Assembly (NCBI GenBank): GCA_012510325.1
Contig: JAAZIG010000065.1
Location: 1-39,059, forward strand
Direction: 5' to 3'
Source: Bacillota bacterium
GTDB lineage: Bacteria; Bacillota; Dethiobacteria; DTU022
Length of the DNA: 39,059 nucleotides
The notes under the pieces were generated by a model that did not search any database, was not told the DNA's origin, and saw only the letters and a list, made by a program, of their open reading frames with translations. The position numbers and the translations under genes were made by a program. Positions 1 through 7,804 of the stretch are shown in pieces (position 1 is the first letter of the stretch; each line of letters starts with the position of its first letter).

Positions 1-42
1 CGGGCGCGGATCATGGCCCTGCTGCCATTTACCTCCGAATAG
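1..42 (+). CDS. 3' end of an upstream gene (13 residues visible)
   Basis: One reading frame is open from the first base to a TAG at 40-42, giving the C-terminal residues RARIMALLPFTSE. A good intrinsic terminator follows at 66-105, which fits the end of a transcription unit. In many Bacillota the gene before rplI is the DHH-family cyclic-di-AMP phosphodiesterase gdpP (yybT), but 13 residues are too few to test that. The reading frame is inferred from the stop codon and the terminator alone. Confidence 0.4.
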   Translation, partial: RARIMALLPFTSE

Positions 43-65
43 TCCGTTCTACAAGGCCTGCCGTT

Positions 66-105
66 AAAACGGTGCTGGAGGCTTCTGCTGCCGGCGCCGT
101 TTTTT
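66..105 (+). terminator. Intrinsic terminator between the upstream gene and rplI
   Basis: AAAACGGTGC at 66-75 pairs with GCGCCGTTTT at 94-103 with one G-U pair. The stem can be extended inward by TGG with CCG. The right arm runs into a TTTTTT tract ending at 105. The A-run on the left arm means it could also work on the opposite strand. Confidence 0.75.
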
Positions 106-226
106 AGCTTTACAGCACCGGCAGGAGCCCGCTGCTGCGGGCGCGAAATACTAACTAGACCGGGGCATGCAGAGCCGGCTCTCCTGCGGCGGCGGATCGC
201 CGTCAGGCCCCTGAAAGGGTGATTCG

Positions 227-673
227 ATGAAGATTATCTTGAAGGAGGATGTCCCCGGCCTGGGGGAAAAAGGTGAAGTGAAGGAGGTCGCTCCCGGGTA
301 CGGCCGTAATCTGCTTATCCCCAAAGGGTTGGCGGTTGAAGCCACCCCGGGACGGTTGCGCGAACTGCAGGAGCAGGCGCAGGTGCTGGACAGAAGGAGG
401 GAGCGCCTCAAGGAGGAGAGTCTGGCCCAGGCGGGGGATCTGGAGCGGCAGGAACTTCTCTTCAGGATGGCCGCCGGTGAGGGGGGCCGCCTGTTTGGGT
501 CGGTGACGGCGGCCGATATTGCCGGAGAGCTGCAGAAACTGGGCTTTGCGGTGGACAAAAAAAAAGTGCTGCTTGAGGAACCGATCAAGACTGCCGGCCG
601 TTACGAGATCACCGTGAAGCTGCCTGCCGGGGTTAAGGCCGTGGTGGTGGCGCAGGTGGAGACAGAAAGTTAG
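227..673 (+). CDS. rplI: 50S ribosomal protein L9
   Basis: The 148-residue product is the normal length for bacterial L9, a 23S rRNA-binding protein of the large subunit. The N-terminal domain (about 1-50) carries the family signature: MKIILKEDVPGLGEKGEV, then GYGRNLLIPKGLA. A charged connecting helix (about 50-75) and the C-terminal domain follow. The ATG is preceded by AAAGGGTGA. The lonC ATG lies 10 bases after the stop, so these are probably one operon with dnaB. L9 beside the replicative helicase gene is a standard Bacillota arrangement. Confidence 0.97.
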   Translation: MKIILKEDVPGLGEKGEVKEVAPGYGRNLLIPKGLAVEATPGRLRELQEQAQVLDRRRERLKEESLAQAGDLERQELLFRMAAGEGGRLFGSVTAADIAGELQKLGFAVDKKKVLLEEPIKTAGRYEITVKLPAGVKAVVVAQVETES

Positions 674-683
674 GAGGCAGATC

Positions 684-2597
684 ATGGGGCCGGAGCAGCA
701 GACAGCAGAGGTTCACAGGCGGCTCAGCGCCTTGCTCGATCTGATCAACCGGATCTACGGAACAGAGAAGATGGTCTTAAAGGCGGGCAAGCTGGAGGCG
801 CTTTCGCTCATCCGCTCCGCCGAACCGGCAGAGCAACTGCTCGGCTTGCAGCGTCTGATTTTTGAAAACCCCACTCTGGACGAGGCTCCGCGTGAAGGTG
901 ATTACGGGCGCGCTTGTGAAGAACTCGAGGAGGCGCTGGCGGTGCTGATGGCCAGGCGCTCGCTGGAGGAGTCGCTCGAGTTCAAGATCAAGGAGAGGCT
1001 CGAAGAGCAGCATGAAAAGTATCTTCAGGAGATAAAAAAGGAGATCCTCAAGGAATGGGGCGGGGTGGAAAACCCGCAAACCCTTAAAAAATATGCCCGG
1101 ACCGAAAAAATGTTTGCCCGGCAGCTTTCTTCCACGGTGCAGGAGATGCTCCGCCCGGCGGAGCTGGAGCAGATCATCGGTCAGAGCGAGGCGGTGACCG
1201 CCCTTGTTTCCAAGCTGGCTTCGCCCTATCCCCCGCACATCATTCTCTACGGACCGCCCGGTGTTGGCAAGACCACCGCCGCGCGGCTGGCTTTGCAGAC
1301 TGTTCAGAAGATTCCCGGCGCCGTTTTTTCACAGGAGGCCCCTTTCGTTGAAGTTGACGGAGCTACGCTGCGCTGGGATCCCCGGGAGATCGCCGATCCG
1401 CTGCTCGGGTCGGTTCACGATCCCATCTACCAGGGGGCCAGGCGGAGCCTCGTCGACGGCGGGATTCCGGAGCCGAAATTGGGGCTGGTTTCCGATGCTC
1501 ACGGCGGGATCCTGTTTATCGATGAAATCGGCGAGATGGATCACACGCTGCAGAACAGATTGCTGAAAGTTCTTGAAGATAAGCGGGTGCTCTTCGACTC
1601 AGCCTACTACGATCCCACGGATACGCAGGTGCCGAAATATATCCGGCTGCTCTTTGAGCGGGGCGCGCCGGCGGATTTTGTCCTCATCGGGGCGACAACC
1701 CGCCCTCCGGAGGCGATCTCCCCCGCCTTTCGCTCGCGCTGCTCTGAAGTCTATTTTGAGCCCCTGACCCCCGTCGAGATAGAGGAGATTGTGCGCAGCG
1801 CCGCGGCCAGACTTGACCTGGAGATCGAACCGGAGGCTCTCCGGCTGGTGAGCCGGTGCACCGGCGAAGGCAGGCGTGCGGTAAACCTGCTCATCGATGC
1901 GTACGGCCGGGCCCTCCATGAACTCCGGACCGGGCCTGCCGGAGGCGACAGGATAGCGCTCAGTGCGGCGCTGATGGAAAAGGTGCTGATGGGGAACCGC
2001 CTCTATCCCCCGGGTGCCCCCTGCACCGGGGAACAGGCTGAAACCGGCCGGGTGCTGGCTCTCGGGGTGAACGGTTTTACCGGGCAGGTTCTGGAGATCG
2101 AGGCGCTTGCTTTTCCGGCGGCGGCTCGGGGGCGGGGTGAGATCCGCTTCAATGAGACTGCCGGGTCGATGGCTCGCGATTCTGTTTTTGTCGCCGCGTC
2201 GCTTCTGCGGCGGTTGACCGGGATTGAACTCAAAAATTTTGATCTTCATCTTAATTTTATCGGAGGGGGCAATATCGACGGACCCTCCGCCGGAGCAGCT
2301 ATATTTTTAGCCATCCTCAGTGCCGTTAAGGGGGTTCCTTTGCGGCAGGATTGCGCCGTCACCGGGGAGATATCGCTCCGCGGCCAGCTGAAACCGGTGG
2401 GTGGAATCACAGAGAAGCTTTATGGGGCCCGCCTGGCGGGCCTGAAGAAAACGGTGGTTCCGGCAGACAACCGTCTGGAGACGAGCAGCTCTTTTCCGGG
2501 GATGAAGATAGCGCTGGCCCGGGATGTGGAAGAGCTGCTGCCTCATTTTTTGACGGGCAGCGCCATTGAAGAGTTGCACACAACCAAGGAGGGGTAA
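684..2597 (+). CDS. lonC: LonC-type ATP-dependent protease (spore-former Lon family)
   Basis: This 637-residue protein combines an AAA+ ATPase module with a C-terminal Lon protease domain, and lacks the long LonA substrate-binding N-domain. The Walker A motif is GPPGVGKTT (K196) and Walker B is ILFIDEIGEMD near 275. The Ser-Lys dyad is S535 in DGPSAG and K578 in GITEK, so the enzyme should be active. The charged, helical first 150 residues fit the LonC group, which is known only from some endospore formers and is thought to act in sporulation. An AGGAGG sequence six bases upstream fixes the ATG. It sits between rplI and dnaB, 3 bases before the latter. LonB is the main alternative. Confidence 0.88.
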   Translation: MGPEQQTAEVHRRLSALLDLINRIYGTEKMVLKAGKLEALSLIRSAEPAEQLLGLQRLIFENPTLDEAPREGDYGRACEELEEALAVLMARRSLEESLEFKIKERLEEQHEKYLQEIKKEILKEWGGVENPQTLKKYARTEKMFARQLSSTVQEMLRPAELEQIIGQSEAVTALVSKLASPYPPHIILYGPPGVGKTTAARLALQTVQKIPGAVFSQEAPFVEVDGATLRWDPREIADPLLGSVHDPIYQGARRSLVDGGIPEPKLGLVSDAHGGILFIDEIGEMDHTLQNRLLKVLEDKRVLFDSAYYDPTDTQVPKYIRLLFERGAPADFVLIGATTRPPEAISPAFRSRCSEVYFEPLTPVEIEEIVRSAAARLDLEIEPEALRLVSRCTGEGRRAVNLLIDAYGRALHELRTGPAGGDRIALSAALMEKVLMGNRLYPPGAPCTGEQAETGRVLALGVNGFTGQVLEIEALAFPAAARGRGEIRFNETAGSMARDSVFVAASLLRRLTGIELKNFDLHLNFIGGGNIDGPSAGAAIFLAILSAVKGVPLRQDCAVTGEISLRGQLKPVGGITEKLYGARLAGLKKTVVPADNRLETSSSFPGMKIALARDVEELLPHFLTGSAIEELHTTKEG

Positions 2598-2600
2598 GCG

Positions 2601-3956
2601 ATGATTCTCACCGGCGACAAAGTTCCTCCCCAGAGCATCGAAGCGGAACAGTCGGTGCTGGGGTCGATGATTATCGAGAAAGAAGCGGTTTTTGCCGCTG
2701 CGGAGCTGCTCCATGAAGCTGATTTTTACCGGACCGCTCATCAGCAGATCTTCAAGGCAATTATCGCCTTGAGCGAAAAGGGTGAACCGGTCGATCTGGT
2801 CACCCTGGCTGATGAGCTGCAGCGGCAGCGCTCCCTGGAAGAGGCCGGCGGGACCGCCTATCTGAGCGCCCTGGCCGGAGCGGTGCCGACAGCGGCAAAT
2901 GTGCAGTACTATGCCCTCATTGTCCGGGAGAAGTCCATTTTGCGCTCGCTGATTCGTGCTGCCACCGGCATCGTTACCGGCTCCTACGAGGGGCCGCCGG
3001 ATGTGGAAGAGTTTCTCGATTCGGCCGAGCAAAAGATCTTCGAGATCGGCAGACAGGGAGAGCAGCGCGGTTTTGCGCATCTCAAAGAGGTGCTCAAGGA
3101 GACCTTTGAGCGCATTGAAAAGCTTTTTGATGAAAAAAAAGGAGTCACCGGGCTGGCCACGGGCTTTACCGATCTGGATCAGATCTCCTCGGGGCTGCAG
3201 CAATCGGATCTGGTTATCGTTGCGGCCCGGCCGAGTATGGGGAAAACCACCCTTGCCCTCAACATGGCCCGCCATATTGCGGTTAAAGAGAAAAAACCGA
3301 CGGCATTCTTCAGCCTGGAGATGTCCCGGGAACAGCTGGCCCAGCGGATGCTCTGCGCCGAAGCCAGGATCGATGCACATAATTTGCGGCGGGGCTTTCT
3401 TTCCCAGGAAGAGTGGCAAAAGTTAACCCGCGCCGTCGGTCCCCTGAGCGAAGCGCCGCTCTACATAGACGATTCCGCTTCGCTCTCGGTGATGGAGGTG
3501 CGGGCGAAAGCGCGGCGCCTGAAGGCGGAAAGAGGGCTGGAGGCGGTATTCGTGGACTACCTCCAGCTGATGCGCGGTTTCAGCCGCTCGGAGAATAGAC
3601 AGCAGGAGCTCTCCGAAATATCGCGCTCCCTGAAGGCGCTGGCCAAAGAGCTTTCCATACCTGTGGTGGCCCTCTCCCAGTTAAGCCGTGCCGTGGAAAA
3701 GAGGGAGAGCCGGCGGCCCATCCTGAGCGATCTCATGGAATCAGGCGGGATCGAGGCCAATGCCGATGTGGTTGTCTTTATCTATCGCGAATCCTATTAT
3801 CACAAGGAGACCGATAAGGGCAATATTGCCGAGATTATCGTGGCCAAGCAGCGGAACGGGCCCGTCGGAACCATCGAGCTCTGTTTCCTCGATCGGTACA
3901 ACTGCTTCGCCAATATCGCCCGCACGGAGAAGGTCGGCGCGGCGCCGGGGCCATGA
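2601..3956 (+). CDS. dnaB: Replicative DNA helicase DnaB (DnaC of Bacillus)
   Basis: The 451-residue product is the usual length for the hexameric 5'-3' helicase that unwinds DNA at the replication fork. The N-terminal primase-interacting domain begins PPQSIEAEQSVLGSMI (about 9-24). The RecA-like ATPase core has Walker A ARPSMGKTTLA (K215), a Walker B FVDYLQLM near 320, and the KELSIPVVALSQLSRAVE block near 350. There is no sign of an intein or truncation. It begins 3 bases after lonC, with GAGGGG as ribosome-binding site. The next gene starts 13 bases after the stop. Confidence 0.97.
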   Translation: MILTGDKVPPQSIEAEQSVLGSMIIEKEAVFAAAELLHEADFYRTAHQQIFKAIIALSEKGEPVDLVTLADELQRQRSLEEAGGTAYLSALAGAVPTAANVQYYALIVREKSILRSLIRAATGIVTGSYEGPPDVEEFLDSAEQKIFEIGRQGEQRGFAHLKEVLKETFERIEKLFDEKKGVTGLATGFTDLDQISSGLQQSDLVIVAARPSMGKTTLALNMARHIAVKEKKPTAFFSLEMSREQLAQRMLCAEARIDAHNLRRGFLSQEEWQKLTRAVGPLSEAPLYIDDSASLSVMEVRAKARRLKAERGLEAVFVDYLQLMRGFSRSENRQQELSEISRSLKALAKELSIPVVALSQLSRAVEKRESRRPILSDLMESGGIEANADVVVFIYRESYYHKETDKGNIAEIIVAKQRNGPVGTIELCFLDRYNCFANIARTEKVGAAPGP

Positions 3957-3969
3957 AAGGGTGAGGGGA

Positions 3970-5364
3970 ATGTCCCGAAAATATGATGTTATTATCGTCG
4001 GCGCCGGGCCGGCGGGAATCTTCGCCGCCCTGGAGCTGTCCCGGCGCAAAGATATCCGCCTGCTGCTGCTGGATCAGGGGGCGGCCCTGGGGAAGCGCAA
4101 ATGCGCCACTCTGGGGGCATACGGGCGCTGCCTGCGCTGCAATCCCTGTGCCGTCACCTGCGGCTGGGGCGGCGCCGGAGCGTTTAGCGACGGCAAGCTG
4201 ACCCTTTCACCGGAATTCGGAGGGAGCCTCAATGAATATCTGGATCCCCCCGCCCTGGAGCGGTTGATCCGCCGGGTCGATCAGGTTTATCTCGATTTCG
4301 GGGCTCCGGATCTGCTCTACGGCACCGACAGTGCGGCGGTCAGGGAGTTTCAGCGGGAGGCGGCTTCGGCGGGGCTGCACCTCATTCCGGCTCCCATCAG
4401 GCATTTGGGGACGGAGAATTGTTCTCTCGTTCTCGATAAAATGTACCGCCGCCTGAAGAAACAGGTCGATATCGCCACCGGAACCGAGGTTGCCGCAATA
4501 TCTGCTTCCGGGGGACAGGTCAACGGGGTGGAGCTGACTTCGGGAGAGCAGCTCCGGGCCGATTATGTGATCTGCGGTCCCGGAAGGGCGGGAGCCGAAT
4601 GGATGCACCGGGAGGCCTCCCGCCTCGGGTTGGCGGGGCTGAACAATCCGGTGGATATCGGGCTGCGCATCGAAGTGCCGGCAGTGCTGCTGGAACATCT
4701 CACCAGCAAGGTTTACGAGTCGAAGCTGATCTACTTTTCCCGTTCCTTTGATGACCGCGTGCGCACCTTTTGCATGAATCCCTACGGTGTTGTTGTCACC
4801 GAGAATAACGGCGGTTTGGTTACGGTTAACGGACACAGCTATGCGGAGAAGAGAAGTGCCAACACCAACTTTGCCCTGCTGGTCAGCAAAACATTTACCG
4901 AGCCTTTCAATGAGCCCATTCGCTACGGCAAATATGTCGCCAGTCTGGCGAATATGCTCGGTGACGGGGTCATGGTGCAGCGTCTGGGCGATCTGCAGAT
5001 GGGCCGTCGCTCCACTGCCGAAAGGATCGCCCGCGGACTCGTTCATCCCACCTTGAGCGAAGCGACGCCGGGCGATTTAAGCCTGGTTCTTCCCTACCGC
5101 CACCTCCTCTCGATTATGGAGATGCTCGAAGCGCTCGACGGGCTTGCTCCGGGGATCAACTCCCCGCATACCCTGCTTTATGGAGTCGAGGTGAAATTCT
5201 ACTCCTTCCGCCTCCGCCTGACCCCCCATCTGGAGACCGACCTCACCAATCTGTTTGCCGTGGGCGACGGCGCCGGTGTCACCAGGGGCCTGATTCAGGC
5301 CTCCGCTTCGGGTGTGCTGGCGGCAGCGGAAATTAGCCGCCGCCTCGACGATGGGACCGGGTGA
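3970..5364 (+). CDS. FAD-dependent dehydrogenase (COG2509-type)
   Basis: The 464-residue protein opens with a dinucleotide-binding fold, YDVIIVGAGPAGIFAALEL (about 5-23), with an acidic residue ending the second strand (LLLLDQG). A cysteine-rich block near 45-65 (CATLGAYGRCLRCNPCAVTC) leads into GWGGAGAFSDGKL, the hallmark of this family of uncharacterised FAD dehydrogenases. The C-terminus has a second FAD motif, FAVGDGAGVTRGLIQA. The substrate is unknown. The start was chosen at the ATG preceded by AAAGGGTGAGGGGA; earlier in-frame ATGs lie inside dnaB and have no ribosome-binding site. It probably belongs to the rplI-lonC-dnaB operon. Confidence 0.85.
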   Translation: MSRKYDVIIVGAGPAGIFAALELSRRKDIRLLLLDQGAALGKRKCATLGAYGRCLRCNPCAVTCGWGGAGAFSDGKLTLSPEFGGSLNEYLDPPALERLIRRVDQVYLDFGAPDLLYGTDSAAVREFQREAASAGLHLIPAPIRHLGTENCSLVLDKMYRRLKKQVDIATGTEVAAISASGGQVNGVELTSGEQLRADYVICGPGRAGAEWMHREASRLGLAGLNNPVDIGLRIEVPAVLLEHLTSKVYESKLIYFSRSFDDRVRTFCMNPYGVVVTENNGGLVTVNGHSYAEKRSANTNFALLVSKTFTEPFNEPIRYGKYVASLANMLGDGVMVQRLGDLQMGRRSTAERIARGLVHPTLSEATPGDLSLVLPYRHLLSIMEMLEALDGLAPGINSPHTLLYGVEVKFYSFRLRLTPHLETDLTNLFAVGDGAGVTRGLIQASASGVLAAAEISRRLDDGTG

Positions 5365-5433
5365 GCCCCCCCAGCGGGAAAAAGAGAATAATTTTCTTCC
5401 CCGGCAGGAATTTTAGCATTCAGCGAGAACCTA

Positions 5434-5485
5434 TTAAGAGATCTTAACAATTGTTAAGGGACAAGCCTTAAACTTAACAGTTGTT
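5434..5485 (+). promoter_or_regulatory. Palindromic candidate operator upstream of the G5/M23 gene
   Basis: CTTAACAATTGTTAAG at 5443-5458 is a perfect 16-base palindrome. A near copy, CTTAACAGTTGTT, starts exactly 30 bases later at 5473, about three helical turns away. A third inverted repeat, TTAAGA-GA-TCTTAA (5434-5447), overlaps the first. This AT-rich block is unlike the GC-rich sequence around it. It lies 43-94 bases before the ATG of the M23 gene. I cannot name the regulator; it does not fit the WalR direct repeat (TGTWAH-N5-TGTWAH). Confidence 0.5.
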
Positions 5486-5527
5486 CCGCCAGCTTTATCC
5501 CGGAGCGGCTCCGGGGGGAGGGTTCTT

Positions 5528-6895
5528 ATGAGGTTCTTGAAAGCCGGAAAGGCGGCGCTGCTTAAAAAGCTGCAGCGCGCTTACCGCTACAGCGAACTGC
5601 GGAAACTGCAGCAGTGGTTAAAGGGGAAAACCCTGCACTGGGCCATGTACCTGGCCCTGGCCTTGCTGCTGCTGAGCGCGGTGCTGGGAACGGATCATTA
5701 CCGCTCCTCCATCTTCTACGTGGTCGGCCTGGAAGGGCGGGAGCTGGGTACGGTGCGCGACGGCGCCTCGGTAGAGCACTTTATCGATGATCTAACCGCA
5801 AAGTGCTGCTCTTTCTACGGAATGACGGTGGAGCCGGAGCAGACGGTCACCCTGAACCGGGAATACCGTTCGCGCGGTGAAGATGATGTTGCCGCGGTTA
5901 GCGAGGCGCTGCGGCAGCAGCTCCGGTTCACCGCTGAAGCGGTTATGTTAACCATAGATCAGGTTCCCGTGATCCCCCTCGCCTCGAAAGAAAAAGTGGA
6001 CGAGGCGATCGCGCTGCTGGGGGATTTTTATATCAGCAGGTGCAACAAGCTGCTCCGGGTATCCCTTCTCGAGGAGATCACCGCAACACCGTGCACGGTC
6101 CCTCCGGAAGCGGTCTGCACTCCGGAGGCGGCGGCCGCGCTTCTGCGGGACGGGCCCGAGGCCGGGGAGGAGCGGATGCTGCTGGCCTCCAGGGAAGGGG
6201 AGCGGCGCAGCGACCTTCCGGCGGCGCCGCCCCTGGTGCATGTGCAGACCGTTGAAGAGGTCACGATTACCGAAAAAATACCCTGCGGAGTGAGCTACCG
6301 CTATACCGAGGCCCTGTGGTGTTACCAAAGCCGGGTGCTGGAGCCGGGGAAGGCGGGTAAAAAAGAGGTCGCCTACGAGGTGACCCGGGAAAACGGCCGG
6401 GAAATTGGCCGCCGGAGAGTCGGCGAAAGGGTTCTCGAAAAGCCGGTGACCCGGATCATAGAGCAGGGCACCGCCAGCGCCCCCGCTCTCGGCAGCGGAC
6501 GCTTTCTCTGGCCGGTGCGGGGCGGCAGAATTTCCTCCGGTTACCGCAGCGCCGCCAGGCCCAACCATGTGGGTATCGATATTGATCATCCTGCGGGTAT
6601 GGGCACGCCGATTCTCGCGGCAGACGACGGCGTCGTCGTGGAAGCAGGGTCGCGATATCCCCGGGGCAATTATATCGTCATCTACCACGGCAGTTACTAC
6701 ACGCTTTACGCTCACAATCAGGTGAACAGGGTCTCTGCCGGAGACACGGTTAAGCGGGGCGAACTCGTCGCCCTGATGGGAAATACCGGAAGAACGCGCG
6801 GTTTGACCGGAGTTCACCTTCATTTTGAAGTTCGCCTGGCCAATCAGGGCAGCTGGTCCAGCTGCCCGACGGCTAATCCCCTGAGCTTTTTCTAA
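5528..6895 (+). CDS. Membrane-anchored G5/M23 murein endopeptidase
   Basis: This 455-residue protein has a basic N-terminus, one transmembrane segment (about 38-56) and an extracytoplasmic remainder. A G5 domain (about 240-320, starting VQTVEEVTITEKIPC) probably binds cell-wall sugars. The C-terminal M23 (LytM) domain (about 325-455) keeps its zinc motifs: NHVGIDID and GVHLHFEV. It should therefore cut peptidoglycan cross-bridges outside the membrane. The ATG follows GGGGGGAGGG. It stands alone between the flavoprotein and walR, behind the palindromic site at 5434-5485, and is a reasonable candidate for the wall hydrolases that WalRK regulates, though that link is only by position. Confidence 0.87.
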   Translation: MRFLKAGKAALLKKLQRAYRYSELRKLQQWLKGKTLHWAMYLALALLLLSAVLGTDHYRSSIFYVVGLEGRELGTVRDGASVEHFIDDLTAKCCSFYGMTVEPEQTVTLNREYRSRGEDDVAAVSEALRQQLRFTAEAVMLTIDQVPVIPLASKEKVDEAIALLGDFYISRCNKLLRVSLLEEITATPCTVPPEAVCTPEAAAALLRDGPEAGEERMLLASREGERRSDLPAAPPLVHVQTVEEVTITEKIPCGVSYRYTEALWCYQSRVLEPGKAGKKEVAYEVTRENGREIGRRRVGERVLEKPVTRIIEQGTASAPALGSGRFLWPVRGGRISSGYRSAARPNHVGIDIDHPAGMGTPILAADDGVVVEAGSRYPRGNYIVIYHGSYYTLYAHNQVNRVSAGDTVKRGELVALMGNTGRTRGLTGVHLHFEVRLANQGSWSSCPTANPLSFF

Positions 6896-7113
6896 ACCGA
6901 TCCCCTCTCTTGTGGTGGAGTAACGGAGGGGGCTGTCCCGGCGGGGCAGTCCCCTTGAGGCAACGGCCCACTTTCGCCCCGGCCGCCTTGGCCGCTGCCG
7001 GTTCTGGTGGGGGAGGGTTAAGCGCCAAGATCTCACGGCGGGCTCCGCTGCGGCAGGGATTCTATTGCCGAGAAACGAAACTATTGATCTGAGCACTTCT
7101 AAGGAGCGATCGC

Positions 7114-7800
7114 TTGTCTACCAGAATACTGGTGGTCGATGATGAACGGCCCATCGCTGAAATATTGAAGTATAATCTGGAGAAGGAAGGGTTCGAGGTG
7201 CTCCTCGCCTATGACGGTGAGGAGGCGCTGGAGCTGCTGGAGCGGTGCGAGCCCGATTTGATCCTGCTCGATATTATGCTGCCGAAGCAGGACGGCTTTG
7301 CGGTCTGTCGTGAGATTCGCACCCGTAAAGAGATCCCCATCATCATGTTGACGGCGAAGGAATCGGAGGCGGACAAGGTCCGCGGTCTGGAGCTGGGCGC
7401 AGATGATTATGTAACCAAGCCGTTTAGCGCACGCGAAGTTACGGCCAGGGTCAAGGCGGCGTTAAGACGGGCCCGAAGCCCCTCTACAGGGGGACGCAAG
7501 CAGCTGCGCCACGGCGATCTTCTCGTCGATCCGGAGACGATGACGGTTCTTAACCGCGGCCGGCGGGTCGAGCTGACGACGAAAGAATTCTCTCTCCTGC
7601 TGGTTCTGATCCGGAGGCCGGGGCACATCTTTAACCGGCAGCAGCTCCTGAATCAGGTCTGGGGCTACGATTACTTTGGTGATGAGCGGACCGTCGATGT
7701 CACCATCAGGCGGTTGCGGGAGAAGCTGGAGCTAAATCCGGCGGCGCCGGAATATATTCATACCAAAAGGGGGGTCGGCTATTTTTTCAGGCAAAAGTAG
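7114..7800 (+). CDS. walR: Response regulator WalR (YycF)
   Basis: The 228-residue OmpR-family regulator has a receiver domain (1-120) with acidic residues DDE at 9-11, phosphoacceptor D53 in LILLDIMLP, and K103 in the TKPF motif. A winged-helix DNA-binding domain (about 130-228) ends in RTVDVTIRRLREKL and a KRGVGYFF wing. The neighbours walK, yycH and yycI identify it as the cell-wall homeostasis regulator rather than PhoP. The start is a TTG, set by AAGGAG at 7101-7106; no in-frame ATG fits the N-terminus. The walK start lies 4 bases after its stop, so the two are co-translated. Confidence 0.95.
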   Translation: MSTRILVVDDERPIAEILKYNLEKEGFEVLLAYDGEEALELLERCEPDLILLDIMLPKQDGFAVCREIRTRKEIPIIMLTAKESEADKVRGLELGADDYVTKPFSAREVTARVKAALRRARSPSTGGRKQLRHGDLLVDPETMTVLNRGRRVELTTKEFSLLLVLIRRPGHIFNRQQLLNQVWGYDYFGDERTVDVTIRRLREKLELNPAAPEYIHTKRGVGYFFRQK

Positions 7801-7804
7801 CCGC

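Noticed and set aside
2307..3419. Long antisense frame (370 codons) opposite lonC and dnaB
   Set aside because: It lies opposite two certain genes, has no recognisable domain or ribosome-binding site, and is the expected by-product of GC-rich codon use.
5376..5401. Terminator after the flavoprotein gene
   Set aside because: A stem of GGGAA...TTCCC type with a mismatch is possible, but there is no T-run after it.
5443..5485. WalR-binding boxes in the palindromic site
   Set aside because: WalR sites are direct repeats TGTWAH-N5-TGTWAH. TGTTAA is present, but no second box stands at the required 11-base spacing on either strand.
6928..6954. Terminator between the G5/M23 gene and walR
   Set aside because: GGGGGCTG can pair with CAGTCCCC, but TTGAGG follows rather than a T-run. 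The rest of the 6896-7113 gap shows no clear promoter.
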